A stretch of 64,000 nucleotides of DNA from Martinezella dioscoreae (GCF_009176305.1 NZ_BLAJ01000015.1:1-64000); one strand, 5' to 3'; positions 1 through 9,576 are shown, counted from the stretch's first letter. Notes: generated from the letters alone by a model not told the origin. Program-made: numbers and translations.

Positions 1-147
1 CGAGCGGCGGCAGAACGCTTCCATCTCACGCTCAAACCGATCAAAGGCGTCATAGACCCAAGGTTCGTAAAGCTCAGACGCGCCACTACTACCACGCAAG
101 GCACGCGATCGGAGCATCCTGAAACGCCGAAAGTCCGTAAATCGCAT
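1..147 (-). CDS. partial hypothetical protein (runs off left edge)
   Basis: An open frame on the minus strand starts at an ATG at 147 and continues out of the window, giving 49 residues rich in Arg and Phe (begins MRFTDFRRFRML). I recognise no family. It is kept because it is open to the edge and reads away from the neighbouring minus-strand genes. It may not be a real gene. Confidence 0.3.
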   Translation of the reverse strand, partial: MRFTDFRRFRMLRSRALRGSSGASELYEPWVYDAFDRFEREMEAFCRRS

Positions 148-524
148 CACCTACCACCAAAACGGAGCCCGCTCCATAACATCATCAATTCGGTGGCTGT
201 CCATCCATTAGAAACCCGAAAACTAAAGGTCCCAGCATGTGTTGCAAATTTGACAGCCTTCATCAGCACGCGTTGGCACTTGGCCATCATGGCGTTGCAA
301 TTGATCGGCCATTTCGCCGGCTGCGCATTGGATGCATCGCACAAGGCGTCCTGCGTGCACTGTGATCCTCGAAGCCTGCATATGGTGATGGAAGAAGAAC
401 TGGGCCCCGAGAACAACTTGAGGTCAGACGAACAGAGCTTTGGTTTCCGATTGATTTCCGACGCATATTGGAAGGCGGGAAGGCCGCAGCAATTCGCGCG
501 TTGCTGAAAGCTAAGCGGCCGCGG
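148..524. other. no supportable gene
   Basis: Overlapping open frames of about 90-105 codons exist on both strands, but none resembles a known family or has a convincing ribosome binding site. Nothing can be supported here. Confidence 0.4.
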
Positions 525-881
525 TCAATTCGCCATCTTCGAGAGCAGGTCAACCATCTTTCGAGGCTCGTAGGGTTTCGCGAAAAAGACACTACCTTCA
601 GGCATCTCTCTCGCCGCCAGGGGCTGTTTGCCCGAGACCAACACTGTGGAAATCGATGGCCAGCGACGGCTCACTGTCCAAGCGAGCTCGAGGCCGTTCA
701 TGCTTCCAGGCATATCGATGTCGGTCATAAGGATCCGAGTATCGGGCGTGCGCTCGAGCAGAGTAATGGCCTCCTCCGCGTTGGTGGCTTCCAACGCTTC
801 GAGGCCAGCTTCCTCAACCAGATCCACCGCCAGCATCCTGAGCAGCGGCTCGTCCTCGACAATCAGAACAAGTTGACGCAT
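525..881 (-). CDS. single-domain response regulator (CheY-like receiver)
   Basis: The 118-aa protein is a stand-alone receiver domain with no output domain. Visible landmarks are the acidic pair after VLIVEDE near the N-terminus, the probable phospho-acceptor Asp54 in LMTDIDMPG, the switch Ser in VSGK, and the conserved Lys102 in FFAKPY. In alphaproteobacteria such receivers often work with HWE/HisKA_2 kinases in general-stress or light signalling. Remains of such kinases lie just downstream at 1.6-2.7 kb, so partnership is plausible but inferred. The fold call is firm; the input and output are unknown. Confidence 0.88.
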   Translation of the reverse strand: MRQLVLIVEDEPLLRMLAVDLVEEAGLEALEATNAEEAITLLERTPDTRILMTDIDMPGSMNGLELAWTVSRRWPSISTVLVSGKQPLAAREMPEGSVFFAKPYEPRKMVDLLSKMAN

Positions 882-1610
882 TGGGCCCCGCGTTTTCTCG
901 ATCGCGTCTAACCTCGGAATGGCGGTCAGGTTCCCCCCTTGCGGGGATCATCGTGAACTCCGGTTCGTCGCGCTGGACCTTCGAACGATTGAATGTCCTC
1001 GCCTTTGGTATCGAATAACATCGATGGGCGACGTTTGGTAACGAGTTTATGAGCGACAGCCGGTGTGCCACCGCGATGTCCACCATATTCACGAAATCTA
1101 GCGGAGACACCCCCGACTGGATCACATTGTATCCTCCATCGTCTCGCAACGAACATGTGAGGTCGACGGGCGGCGATGGGAACAGGCCAATGGTAAGCTC
1201 GATCCGTGTTCGCACCAGTAGACCGTCGAGCCTTCATCTATCCGGTCTTTCAGATGCGCCACGAACGAGACAGCCAGCCGTCAGCCCTCGGCGGGAGGTC
1301 ACCGGTCATCGACTGAGGCCATCTTCCGTCGGACTTCTTCAAAAATTGGAGATCCTTGTCTATGGTCTGAGCGATCACCGGAACTCAACGCCATTCAAAG
1401 ATGTGAACGGTGCCCTATGTTAGTGGGGAGATACTTCAAAAACCGGCGCTTCTCACTTGCGAAGCAGCTGGTGTTTTGACGTGTCCGCCGGCGAAGAGAT
1501 GCTATAAAAAAGCAGAGCTGCATGATTTCTTGCGTTTGCCTCTGTTTTGGCGGTGATGAGAGTGGTTCAGGAGTGTTGCATGGCAAGTTCCGCGGAAGAC
1601 CCCCCATTGG
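882..1610. other. region without a clear gene
   Basis: Open frames of 80-130 codons occur on both strands. The best is a 133-codon minus frame at 814-1215, which overlaps the start of the receiver gene and matches no family I know. I see no promoter, terminator or RNA structure that can be supported. Confidence 0.35.
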
Positions 1611-2756
1611 ATGACGGACCCGTCCGCGCCACCCCACGCGTGGCGGGCGAGCGTGCAGCTTCCATCAAATCCCTTTCCGCCAGCCAAGCTGATACACCAA
1701 GTGACAGCGGACGGACCCGATCCGCGCGACTGGCTGGCCGCTATTATCGATGGCTCGGATGATGCGATCATCAGCAAGAATCTAAGAGGCATTATCCAGA
1801 GCTGGAACCCAGCCGCGACCCGGCTCTTCGGCTATGAGGCGGAGGAAGTGATCGGCAAATCCATCACCATCCTCATCCCCGAGGATCGGCTCGATGAGGA
1901 GCCAGCGATCCTCGCCGAGATCCAGCGTGGCATGCGCGTCGAGCACTTCGAGACAGTGCGACGGCGCAAGGATGGATCGTTCATCGACATCTCGCTCACG
2001 ATTTCACCCATCCGCAACGCGCAAGGCATGATCGTGGGCGCATCGAAGATCGCGAGGGATATTACGGAAAGGCGCCGGACGCAGGCGGAGCAAGAGCTTT
2101 TGATGGGAGAGATGCGTCACCGCGTGAAGAATCTCTTTGCGCTCGCGACGGCGATCGTCTCCATCAGCGGACGCTCCACCACGACCCAGGAGGACTTGCT
2201 GGCGACGATCCAGGCCAGGCTCTCCTCGCTCGCGCGTGCGCACCAGCTCTTCGGCCGCGACCTCTTCAGCCTTGCGCTGAGAGGTCCGATCGCGCAAGAT
2301 CTTCACGTATCCGCTCTGCACCCCATCGGTGGCCCTGATAGGGGTCATCGCGCCAGACGCCCAAATGCGGCTCCCATCCTTGCATATACGCCATCCTTCT
2401 TGGCCGCCGCCACGGCCGTATGCCAGCGCGTCGCGCATCTCATTTGCCAATATGTCTCGCTGGCGGTCCTGGTCAGTAAACAAACGCTCCAGCGTCTGGC
2501 CCAGCATTTCAGCTTCCGTCCAGCCCAGGATGCGGTGCGCGCCTTCGTTCCAGCTCGTCACCTTGCCTTGGAGGTCGGTCGTAATGATCGCCGTATCGAC
2601 CGCGCTATGGACGATTTGTCGCCATTCAGGCGCAGAAATCGATTCAGGACCGCTGGGCGCTCCGGAATTGTTCATCGAGCTCCTCCCACCCGATGGCAAC
2701 GGGTTTCAGTCTCCCCACAAAATCGTTCGCGCGTTAACGTCGAGAGCCCACTTTAG
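1611..2756 (+). CDS. PAS-HWE sensor kinase, truncated and fused to antisense sequence
   Basis: Residues about 40-150 form a PAS domain (DAIISKNLRGIIQSWNPA, then RRRKDGSFIDISLTISP) ending in the usual DITERRR linker. A phospho-acceptor helix of HWE/HisKA_2 type follows (MGEMRHRVKNLFALATAI, His in MRHRVKN). The kinase match stops abruptly near SSLARAHQL, around nt 2245. From there the frame is simply the reverse complement of a second PAS-kinase gene on the other strand. The ATP-binding domain is absent, so this is very probably a non-functional gene remnant that stays open by chance. The ATG at 1611 may not be the original start; a GTG just before VTADGPDPRDWL is another candidate. Confidence 0.7.
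   Translation: MTDPSAPPHAWRASVQLPSNPFPPAKLIHQVTADGPDPRDWLAAIIDGSDDAIISKNLRGIIQSWNPAATRLFGYEAEEVIGKSITILIPEDRLDEEPAILAEIQRGMRVEHFETVRRRKDGSFIDISLTISPIRNAQGMIVGASKIARDITERRRTQAEQELLMGEMRHRVKNLFALATAIVSISGRSTTTQEDLLATIQARLSSLARAHQLFGRDLFSLALRGPIAQDLHVSALHPIGGPDRGHRARRPNAAPILAYTPSFLAAATAVCQRVAHLICQYVSLAVLVSKQTLQRLAQHFSFRPAQDAVRAFVPARHLALEVGRNDRRIDRAMDDLSPFRRRNRFRTAGRSGIVHRAPPTRWQRVSVSPQNRSRVNVESPL
2004..2699 (-). pseudogene. PAS-domain sensor kinase N-terminal remnant
   Basis: On the minus strand the first ~150 residues are a PAS domain (VHSAVDTAIITTDLQGKVTSWNEGA, shown in part; then GWRICKDGSRIWASGAMTPI) and a coiled linker (ILRDRTSQRKAEEVAAEEL). Similarity ends near nt 2250, exactly where the opposing plus-strand kinase also breaks off. 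The remaining ~80 codons are antisense to that kinase and are not real coding sequence. The histidine kinase core is missing. The head-on arrangement with a shared breakpoint points to an inversion or a fusion of two kinase genes. Confidence 0.65.
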
Positions 2757-3122
2757 TTCCTTCCGTCCAGTTCCTTGGTGGTAGATCGGCGGCGCCATAT
2801 CGTTCGCGCACCAGCGCTCCTTCTCCATCCAATATTATCAAAATTGCGATAGCCGGAGAGGCAAACAATGAAGCGGGTGTGCGATTTCCAGTCGCCGTGC
2901 TCCAGACCTGCGTCCGGGTTTGGCCCTTCGGTTATGGCGTTGAGGGACGGAACATACCCAATAAAGACTGTATAGGCGAGTTCCAGGTCGTTCGGGTGTA
3001 GTTCTCCAACAAAGGGAAGAGACGCCTCGTCTCTATGTGCTGCGCAACATACAAGAAGCCGAGCCGCGCAATCCAGCTTCCGTGCTTAGCACGAACAGCC
3101 TTTCTTCGTGAGCTACCGGACG
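2757..3122. other. intergenic, nothing recognised
   Basis: Between the kinase remnant and the end of the MocR gene there is only a 64-codon minus frame with no family resemblance. No feature is supported. Confidence 0.4.
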
Positions 3123-4568
3123 TCAAGCTTGCGTAAATTCACCGATGATGGCCTGCAGTGCCTGCCAAGCGGTAGCGGCCGACCACGGCGTCACGTTCGT
3201 TACCCCCAGCAGCAGCCCAGGCCGGGAGCGGCTCGCATCCGCATACCAGCTCGACAGGGGTGATGGCCCCAGCCCAAGGTCGCGGGCGCGGCGAGCGATG
3301 GCGGCATCATCCGCACCATCCGGAAGACCAAGAATAAGCGCCAATCCGCCCCTCTTCCGGTCCATCAGCGCGGTGCCCGCGATGCCGCTCAAAACTTCGC
3401 TCCGTTCCGAATAGAGTCGCCGCATCTTGCGCAAATGCCGAAGGAAATGGCCCTCGGAGAGGAAGGAGGCAACGGCAATCTGGGCCATCGTCGCGGGAGC
3501 AGGAGAAAGAAACATCGCCCGGCGGAAAAGCTCGTCCAGCAGGCGGGGAGGCGCCACGAAGAAAGCCAGTCGCAGCGCCGGGCTGATCGTCTTGCTGAAC
3601 GTCCCCACATGGATGACACGCTCTTCGGCGTCCAGCGAGGCGAGTGCCGGTGCAGCGCGTCCCTTCAGCTGCAATTCACCCAAATAGTCGTCTTCGATGA
3701 TGAAAGCGTCTGCCGATGCCGCCCAGTCCAGAAGAGCCCGCCGACGGGTGAGCGACATTGTCATTCCCAGTGGGGCTTGCTGTCCCGGCGTTACGACCGC
3801 GAGCGATGCGTCGGGGGCGATCGCCATGCCGAACGCCACGTCGAGCCCGTCGCAGTCAACCGGGACGGGCACAACCTCTATGCCTTTCAGCGCAAGTCCG
3901 GCCTTTGCCAAAGGGTAACCCGGATCTTCAACCCACGCCTTGCATGGCCGTGCTGCGAGCGTATCGGCAATCAGGCCGAGCGCGGCGGTGAAACCTGTGG
4001 TGATGAAGACCTGCTCCTCATGACAGACGACAGAACGGGCCACGGCAAGATAAGCTGCGATCTCGCGACGCAGGGCCAGCTCGCCGCGTGGGTCCGGGTA
4101 ACTGAGCGGCAGGAGCGCTGCCTTTCGGCCGGCCCGTACCAACAGTCGAGACCAGGTCGTCGCAGGGAACGCATCCTGTGAAGGCACGCCGAGCTGAAAC
4201 AGGCGCGGCGGCATACCGGGTGTGATCATTCCGAGCGCGTGGAAGGGATCGCGGAGCGACATGCGACGCTCGCCCGCGGTGCGCGGGGGCAGGTGCGCGC
4301 TGACCCGCGTTCCCGCGGGACCGTGACTGATCAGAAGTTGGCGGTCGATAAGCCTTTCATATGCGGCCTTGACCGTCCCGCGCGCAACGCCGAGCTGGCT
4401 TGCCAGATCGCGCCACGATGGCAGCCGCGCGCCTCCCGACAACCGCCCATCCAGAATGGCGGCCTCGATCGACTGCGTCAGCTGGTCAGTGAGCGTTTTT
4501 CCAGATTGCCGATCAACCGTTATGGAGAGGGACCGAACATCCGTGGATGGTACAGTTTTTTTGCCCAA
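3123..4568 (-). CDS. MocR/PdxR-type GntR regulator with aminotransferase domain
   Basis: The 481-aa protein has the MocR layout: an N-terminal GntR winged helix (about residues 15-80, LPSWRDLASQLGVARGTVKAAYERL, given in part) and a fold-type I aminotransferase-like domain. The PLP-lysine motif is HVGTFSKTISPALRLAF. The start is a TTG at 4568 preceded by AAAGGA at good spacing; no in-frame ATG exists near the N-terminus. It is divergent from the epimerase-like gene across about 70 bp, the usual layout of a MocR protein and its target. Family members sense PLP or amino-acid-derived ligands; the ligand here is unknown. Confidence 0.9.
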   Translation of the reverse strand: MGKKTVPSTDVRSLSITVDRQSGKTLTDQLTQSIEAAILDGRLSGGARLPSWRDLASQLGVARGTVKAAYERLIDRQLLISHGPAGTRVSAHLPPRTAGERRMSLRDPFHALGMITPGMPPRLFQLGVPSQDAFPATTWSRLLVRAGRKAALLPLSYPDPRGELALRREIAAYLAVARSVVCHEEQVFITTGFTAALGLIADTLAARPCKAWVEDPGYPLAKAGLALKGIEVVPVPVDCDGLDVAFGMAIAPDASLAVVTPGQQAPLGMTMSLTRRRALLDWAASADAFIIEDDYLGELQLKGRAAPALASLDAEERVIHVGTFSKTISPALRLAFFVAPPRLLDELFRRAMFLSPAPATMAQIAVASFLSEGHFLRHLRKMRRLYSERSEVLSGIAGTALMDRKRGGLALILGLPDGADDAAIARRARDLGLGPSPLSSWYADASRSRPGLLLGVTNVTPWSAATAWQALQAIIGEFTQA

Positions 4569-4637
4569 TCTTGGTCCTTTTTACTGGATGATAGCGGCCA
4601 TAGTGTAGCTATACAACGGAGAGGCAAGGAGAATATC

Positions 4638-5366
4638 GTGCCCAAGACGATTTTTCTGGCGGGTGCCACAGGTGCTATCGGCAGGCGGCTCGTGCCGCAA
4701 TTGTTGGATGCAGGATATGACGTTTTCGGGACGACACGCTCGTCCGACAAAGCGCGCGACCTTGATGCGGCCGGCGTCCATGCAGTGGTGGTCGACGTCT
4801 TCGATCGCGATGCGCTAAAGCGGGCGGTGATAGAGGCAAATCCGGATGTGATCATCCACCAGTTGACCGATCTCCCCCCGGCCGTAGACCCGTCACGAGC
4901 ATCCGAATTCGCCGCCCGCAATGCGCGCATCCGCCGCGAGGGGACCGCCAATCTTATGCGGGCCGCGATGGCTGCGGGCGCCAAGCGCATTATCGCGCAA
5001 AGCATCGCCTGGGCCTATGCTGCTGGGAACGAACCCCATGACGAGTCGGCGCCGCTGGATCTCGCAGCGCCCGAGCCTCGCAGCGTTAGCGTCTCGGGTG
5101 TTGCGGCGCTGGAGGCCGCTGTCCTGGGAGAGCCTGAAAGGGTAACCGGTATCGTTCTGCGCTATGGGCGCCTCTACGGCCCCGCGACCGGCGCGGACTT
5201 CCCCGATGCCACGCTCGCCGTCCATGTGGACGCGGCGGCCCGCGCGGCAATGCTTGCAGTCAAGGCGGGAACGCAGGGCATCTACAATATTGCCGAAGCG
5301 AGCCCAATGGTTACCTCTGCGAAGGCTATCCGCGAACTCGGATGGACGCCGGAGTTCCGGATCTGA
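4638..5366 (+). CDS. NAD(P)-dependent epimerase/dehydratase family protein
   Basis: The N-terminus carries the Rossmann dinucleotide motif (TIFLAGATGAIGRRLVPQLL), followed by an Asp-rich segment after the second strand (VVVDVFDRDAL) and HQLTDLP. The protein has 242 aa. I chose the GTG at 4638 because AAGGAG lies 8-10 nt upstream and the GATG motif then falls at the N-terminus. A longer frame from 4239 runs antisense through the MocR gene and is rejected. It is the likely target of the divergent MocR regulator. The substrate is unknown; extended SDR relatives act on nucleotide sugars or serve as NAD(P)H-binding reductases. Confidence 0.85.
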   Translation: MPKTIFLAGATGAIGRRLVPQLLDAGYDVFGTTRSSDKARDLDAAGVHAVVVDVFDRDALKRAVIEANPDVIIHQLTDLPPAVDPSRASEFAARNARIRREGTANLMRAAMAAGAKRIIAQSIAWAYAAGNEPHDESAPLDLAAPEPRSVSVSGVAALEAAVLGEPERVTGIVLRYGRLYGPATGADFPDATLAVHVDAAARAAMLAVKAGTQGIYNIAEASPMVTSAKAIRELGWTPEFRI

Positions 5367-5401
5367 AGCCCCCTGAGCTATCATTGAAATCCCTGTCGCC
5401 G

Positions 5402-5944
5402 ATGAGATACTCCATGCTGAAACCAAACGTTTATTCAATCTTCGGCTCGGTCGCGGAGAACAGCGCGATCTCGTCATCTATTTCGATGACCTTGGGAACC
5501 GTCGCCGTGCTTGCTTTATTCCTGGGCATTACCGCTTTCCGGAGCGGCGAGGCCGATCCAGGCCCTGCTCAGCATCATATGTCCGAAACCTCCGATCCGG
5601 CGGCCGCCGGACGACCCCAGACCACAGTGAGGCCAATTTCCTGCGAGCCATTGCCGAACGTGCCGGGTAAGTCACTGACCGTCGCGGTCGTCGATTATCC
5701 ACCCAACGCCTATCCGCCACGTCATCGGCATCCTGGCTCGGTCTCGGCCTTCGTGCTGAAGGGGACCTTGCGCTCTCAGCTTGAAGGTGGCCCGGCCGGG
5801 ACCTATCGCGCGGGCGAAACCTGGTTCGAGCCACCCGGAACTGCGCATCTTTTTGCAGAGAACGTCAGCAAGACCGAGCCCGCTGAGTTGCTGGCGACCT
5901 TTGTCGCCGATAGTGACTGCGGGCCGCTGGTAATACCCGATTGA
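5402..5944 (+). CDS. membrane-anchored or exported cupin-domain protein
   Basis: The C-terminal ~110 residues form a single cupin (YPPRHRHPGSVSAFVLKG, then GETWFEPPGTAHLFAEN). The metal-binding histidines of motif 1 (HRH) and of motif 2 (AHLF) are visible. A hydrophobic segment (TLGTVAVLALFLGITAF) suggests a signal anchor, so the cupin is probably periplasmic. The start is uncertain: in-frame ATGs occur at 5342 (overlapping the epimerase gene), 5402, 5414 and 5486. The last would place the hydrophobic segment right at the N-terminus. It follows the epimerase gene closely and may be cotranscribed. Confidence 0.75.
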   Translation: MRYSMLKPNVYSIFGSVAENSAISSSISMTLGTVAVLALFLGITAFRSGEADPGPAQHHMSETSDPAAAGRPQTTVRPISCEPLPNVPGKSLTVAVVDYPPNAYPPRHRHPGSVSAFVLKGTLRSQLEGGPAGTYRAGETWFEPPGTAHLFAENVSKTEPAELLATFVADSDCGPLVIPD

Positions 5945-6201
5945 CGATCTCCTTTGACGTCGTTTGGATTACATTTGTCCGAGCCTCGCTTCATCAATGA
6001 ATCAAGGTAATATGCCACCTGGACCCTCACGTGACATCAACGCCGCGTATGCTAGGTTAGAAGAAGCACCGCGTTGGGCTACCATATAGCATTGCCGGCA
6101 ATCGGCAGCGTCAGCTCTCTTTGGTTGTCGAAGGCGCTCGCACGTGATTGATCTCCGCATGAGCCACGACCGGCGACCTTTGCCAGATCTCAGAAGGAAG
6201 C
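5945..6201. other. intergenic, nothing recognised
   Basis: No open frame with family resemblance and no clear hairpin were seen between the cupin gene and the broken hydrolase. Confidence 0.4.
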
Positions 6202-6489
6202 GTGAAGATGGGGATGGTCCTAATTCCAGGATTCATGCTCGACGCCGACCTCTGGCGTGACGTTGAACCCGAGCTGGCGGCATATGGCCCAATCATCCAT
6301 GCCGACCTATCGCAGGACTCGTCAACCGCTGAAATGGCGAGTCGTGCTATTGCTGTGGCGATGGCGGAAATGGTGCTGGTCGGCTTCTCGATGGGAGGCC
6401 ACATGGCCCTTGAAATTGTGCGCCAGGCGTCCGAGCGTGTTATCGCGCTGATTCTGATTGCCACCTCTGAGCAAGGCGACCGCAACTGA
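6202..6489 (+). pseudogene. alpha/beta hydrolase, N-terminal fragment (frameshifted)
   Basis: The 95 codons encode the start of an alpha/beta hydrolase: LIPGFMLDADLW (oxyanion region) and the nucleophile elbow VGFSMGGHMALEI. Full-length relatives have about 220-260 residues. The frame stops just after ALILIATS, a typical point in the fold. The next stretch in another frame (ETEKIRALVENG) looks like the continuation of the same protein, which suggests a frameshift followed by loss of the 3' half. The acid and catalytic His are missing, so activity is not expected. Confidence 0.6.
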
Positions 6490-6658
6490 AACCGAAAAAA
6501 TTCGAGCTCTTGTCGAGAACGGATCGCCTCGTACGTCTATTTCAAGTGAGGGCGTGGAAAACCATCATGCGCGCCCGCCGATTTCCGACGACAAGCATGG
6601 GATGGCCGAATGGAGGTCGTCTCGCGAGACGGTCGGAATAGATCCAAGGAGCAGGCAC

Positions 6659-7363
6659 ATGGACATGAGCGAATTGAGACCCGCAAAGGAACTGGCCGCA
6701 AAACGTGTGAGCAAGTTCACGAACGAAACTCCGGAATACGCCGAGGCAAGGACGGCCCTGCTGGCGGAGGAAATCGAAGTCCGGCGACATCTCACGAGGC
6801 TTGCGGAGCAGCGCCGGCGCCTGCCTTCAGGTCCCGTCGTTGAGAAGAACTATCGCTTCAAGGATGAGAACGGCGACGAGGTCGGTCTCGCGGACATGTT
6901 CGGTCACCACGATACACTAGTGACGTACTTCTGGATGTTCGGCCCACAGCGCGAACGGCCCTGCCCGATGTGCACGAACTTTCTTGGCGGAGCGAACGGC
7001 AACGGCGCCGACATCAAGCAACGGGTTGCCTTCAAAATCATCGGTCGCAGCCCGGTGGCACGACAACGCGCCTTTGCCATCGAACGCGGCTGGCGCGACT
7101 TGGACTTCGTCCAGACCGTCGGCGACGACTACGCCCGTGACCTAGGCCTGCTGAATGACAACGGATCTGAAAATCCAGGATTCACCGTCTACCAGAAGGA
7201 TGGGAAAGATATCCGCGTCTTCTACAATGGCGAGATGCCGACCGAAGCGGCGGATCCTGGCCAGGATCCAAGGGGCGCAGTCGATATCGCACCACTCTGG
7301 AACATTCTGGACATGACGCCAGCCGGCCGCGGCACAGACTGGTACCCGAAGCTCAATTACTGA
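6659..7363 (+). CDS. DUF899 family thioredoxin-like protein
   Basis: The 234-aa protein matches the DUF899 pattern: an N-terminal helical region (RRHLTRLAEQRRRLP), YRFKDENGDEVGLADMF, the YFWMFGPQRERPCPMCTNFL segment with a CPMC motif, and a C-terminal DMTPAGRGTDWYPKL block. DUF899 proteins have a thioredoxin-like fold and are predicted dithiol-disulfide oxidoreductases. The start at 6659 is set by AAGGA about 9 nt upstream; the upstream open extension is leftover hydrolase sequence. It stands alone, and its partner is unknown. Confidence 0.88.
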   Translation: MDMSELRPAKELAAKRVSKFTNETPEYAEARTALLAEEIEVRRHLTRLAEQRRRLPSGPVVEKNYRFKDENGDEVGLADMFGHHDTLVTYFWMFGPQRERPCPMCTNFLGGANGNGADIKQRVAFKIIGRSPVARQRAFAIERGWRDLDFVQTVGDDYARDLGLLNDNGSENPGFTVYQKDGKDIRVFYNGEMPTEAADPGQDPRGAVDIAPLWNILDMTPAGRGTDWYPKLNY

Positions 7364-7971
7364 GCACGATCATTGTAGTCGTTGGTCTCATGCTACGAGT
7401 CAGAAGTCAGATGGAACGACAGCGGCACCACCTCCTTCTTTGAACCGCGGTAAGATGGATGTCGATCCAGCATGCGGGGCGCCGTGAGGCCGGATGTGGA
7501 GATCCGACCCGATCTCGTGTACCCGAGCTGTGGACCGACCGCCTGGATTAGCGCGGCGTTGATGCGCAGGCAGGTGATCATCGTTACCTTACGACGCTTG
7601 AGGGCATCTGCCAGAGGAGCTACGGGACCACGCGCCAGGTGTCGTGCTCGAGCATCGCTCTGGAGCGTTCGCCGTTGCCCGCGCCGGACGACTTAGAGCG
7701 CGCGCGAGAAATCTGGACATGGTGCGTGGCCCCTATCGCACAGCGTTGGTACGCCAGTCATCGCGGTGGAGTCTGAAGCCATGCGTTGAGTCGACAGACA
7801 ATGATCGCGAAAAACATTGTCTCGCTCTTGATAGGGATCGATCCTACAACCCGGCGATTTAGACAACTCACGAGCCTGCTATGCCTTTGAGAATATTATA
7901 TTTAGATCAGGCTGACCTATGCAGCTCACCTTTCGGCTTTTTGGAGAGAAGCACTGCCGAGCCTGCCGCCG
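7364..7971. other. intergenic, no supportable gene
   Basis: About 600 bp between convergent genes (the DUF899 gene and rtcR). Short frames occur on both strands, for example 62 codons on the minus strand at 7393-7581. None shows family features. Confidence 0.4.
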
Positions 7972-9576
7972 TTACCGCTGTTTGACGTCCTCAAATCTGA
8001 TGCCGAAGCGCGCGAGGTATTTCGTCAGGCGATCTGCGTCATTGCTGCTTTTCTTTTCCAATCGCGAGATGGCGAAGAGAGCTCTTCCGGCAGCGCTCGC
8101 CGTCGTATGCTCGCGGCAGCTGTGAAGAACGGCCGCAAGCTGCACCGCGTCGAAGCGGTCGAGGCGCGCGGCGACCTCCGCGCCCAGCACGCCCTCAAGG
8201 ATCAGATCCGTTCCGTCGTCCTCGCTCGCACGGCGCCAAAACGCATTCAGCCGCTGGATTTCGTCGTCAACGACATCGCCCGTGATGCGCCCATGTGGGG
8301 CGAGCGTCGCCATGCGTGTCACCGAGGCGGACAGATCGCGAAAATTCGCACTCCAGACGGCTTGTGGGCCGGTCGCAAACGTCAAATAGCGTTCGCGGGC
8401 CTCCCTGTTGAAGGTGATATTCTCGCCTTCCCGCTCCAGATAGCGCCTGAGTTCGAAGTCGAGATTGGGCTCAATATCCTCCTTGCGCTCGCGCAATGCC
8501 GGCAGCTGGAAAGTCCAGAGATTGAGCCGGGCGTAGAGGTCCTCGCGGAAGCGTCCCTTGCGAACATCTTCGCCGAGATCGCGATTGGTGCCAGCAAGCA
8601 GCTGGAAGTCTGCCGCAACCTCCCGATCGGCGCCGACCGGCAAAAATCTCTTTTCCTCGATCGCACGTAGGCACATGGCCTGCTCATCGAGGCCGAGTTC
8701 GCCAATCTCATCAAGGAACAAGACACCCTTATCGGCAGATTTCAGAAGACCCGCGCGCTCGCTGGCAGCACCGGTAAAGGCGCCCTTCACATGACCGAAC
8801 AGCGCCGACATGGCCTGGTCGCCACGCAATGTTGCGCAGTTGACCTCGATGAACGGGCCGGTGATTTTCCGTTGGGCCTTCTTCAGCTCGTAAATGCGGC
8901 GGGCAAGCTGCGACTTGCCGGCTCCGGTCGGTCCGGTCAGGAGAACCGGTGCGGTGGAGCGGATCACCACTCTCTCGATCTCATCGATCATCCTGTTAAA
9001 GGCGGCATTGCGGGTCGATATGCCGGACTTGAGGAAGGAGGCTGCATCCTCTCGCTCCGACGCGAAACGCTTGGCGATCTCGTCGTAACGGGAAAGATCC
9101 AGATCGATGATCCGGTGGGTACCGACGACATCCTGTTCCCCCTCCCGATCGCGTGGCGGCGAGAGCTGCAGCAGCCGGCCTGGAATGATGCGCGCCTCGG
9201 TCAGCAGGAACCAGCAGATCTGTGCCACATGCGTGCCGGTGGTTATGTTGACGAGATAGTCTTCCGTATCGGGATCAAAGCTGTAGCCGCGAGCAAAGTC
9301 CCTGAGGTTTGTGTAAACCTCGGAGAAATCCCACGGATCGCGGAAGTTTATGACATTGCTGCGCACTTCCGTTGCCGGCGAAACTGTTCCTATGTCGGCG
9401 ATGATGCGATGGCTGAGCGGCTGTGCATGATTGTCGTGGATCAGTTCCAGCCGATCGATAAAGAGCCCTGGCTGTTGACAGAGCGCGACGGTCGGGCGCC
9501 AGCGGCTCCAGCGATTGTTCCATTTCCCCGCATCCAGGGTCGTTCCCAATATACTGATGGCGACGCGCCGCTTCAT
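7972..9576 (-). CDS. rtcR: RtcR, sigma-54-dependent activator of the RNA-repair operon
   Basis: The 534-aa protein begins with the RtcR-type N-terminal domain (residues about 1-180; VAISILGTTLDAG and VNITTGTHVAQICWFLLTEA), a CARF-like ligand-sensing fold. A sigma-54 AAA+ domain follows, with Walker A GPTGAGKS at 215-222, the sigma-54 contact loop GAFTGA at 265-270, and Walker B VLFLDEIGE near 286-293. The C-terminal part carries a short helical region. RtcR is known to activate rtcBA-type operons in response to RNA damage, with the CARF domain holding ATPase activity in check. It lies divergent from rsr, with a sigma-54-like promoter in front of rsr. Confidence 0.95.
   Translation of the reverse strand: MKRRVAISILGTTLDAGKWNNRWSRWRPTVALCQQPGLFIDRLELIHDNHAQPLSHRIIADIGTVSPATEVRSNVINFRDPWDFSEVYTNLRDFARGYSFDPDTEDYLVNITTGTHVAQICWFLLTEARIIPGRLLQLSPPRDREGEQDVVGTHRIIDLDLSRYDEIAKRFASEREDAASFLKSGISTRNAAFNRMIDEIERVVIRSTAPVLLTGPTGAGKSQLARRIYELKKAQRKITGPFIEVNCATLRGDQAMSALFGHVKGAFTGAASERAGLLKSADKGVLFLDEIGELGLDEQAMCLRAIEEKRFLPVGADREVAADFQLLAGTNRDLGEDVRKGRFREDLYARLNLWTFQLPALRERKEDIEPNLDFELRRYLEREGENITFNREARERYLTFATGPQAVWSANFRDLSASVTRMATLAPHGRITGDVVDDEIQRLNAFWRRASEDDGTDLILEGVLGAEVAARLDRFDAVQLAAVLHSCREHTTASAAGRALFAISRLEKKSSNDADRLTKYLARFGIRFEDVKQR

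Noticed and set aside
814..1215. 133-codon minus frame upstream of the receiver gene
   Set aside because: It overlaps the receiver start by 68 nt and matches no family; kept only as an uncertain region.
4239..4637. upstream extension of the epimerase frame
   Set aside because: It is antisense to the MocR gene; the GTG at 4638 with AAGGAG marks the real start.
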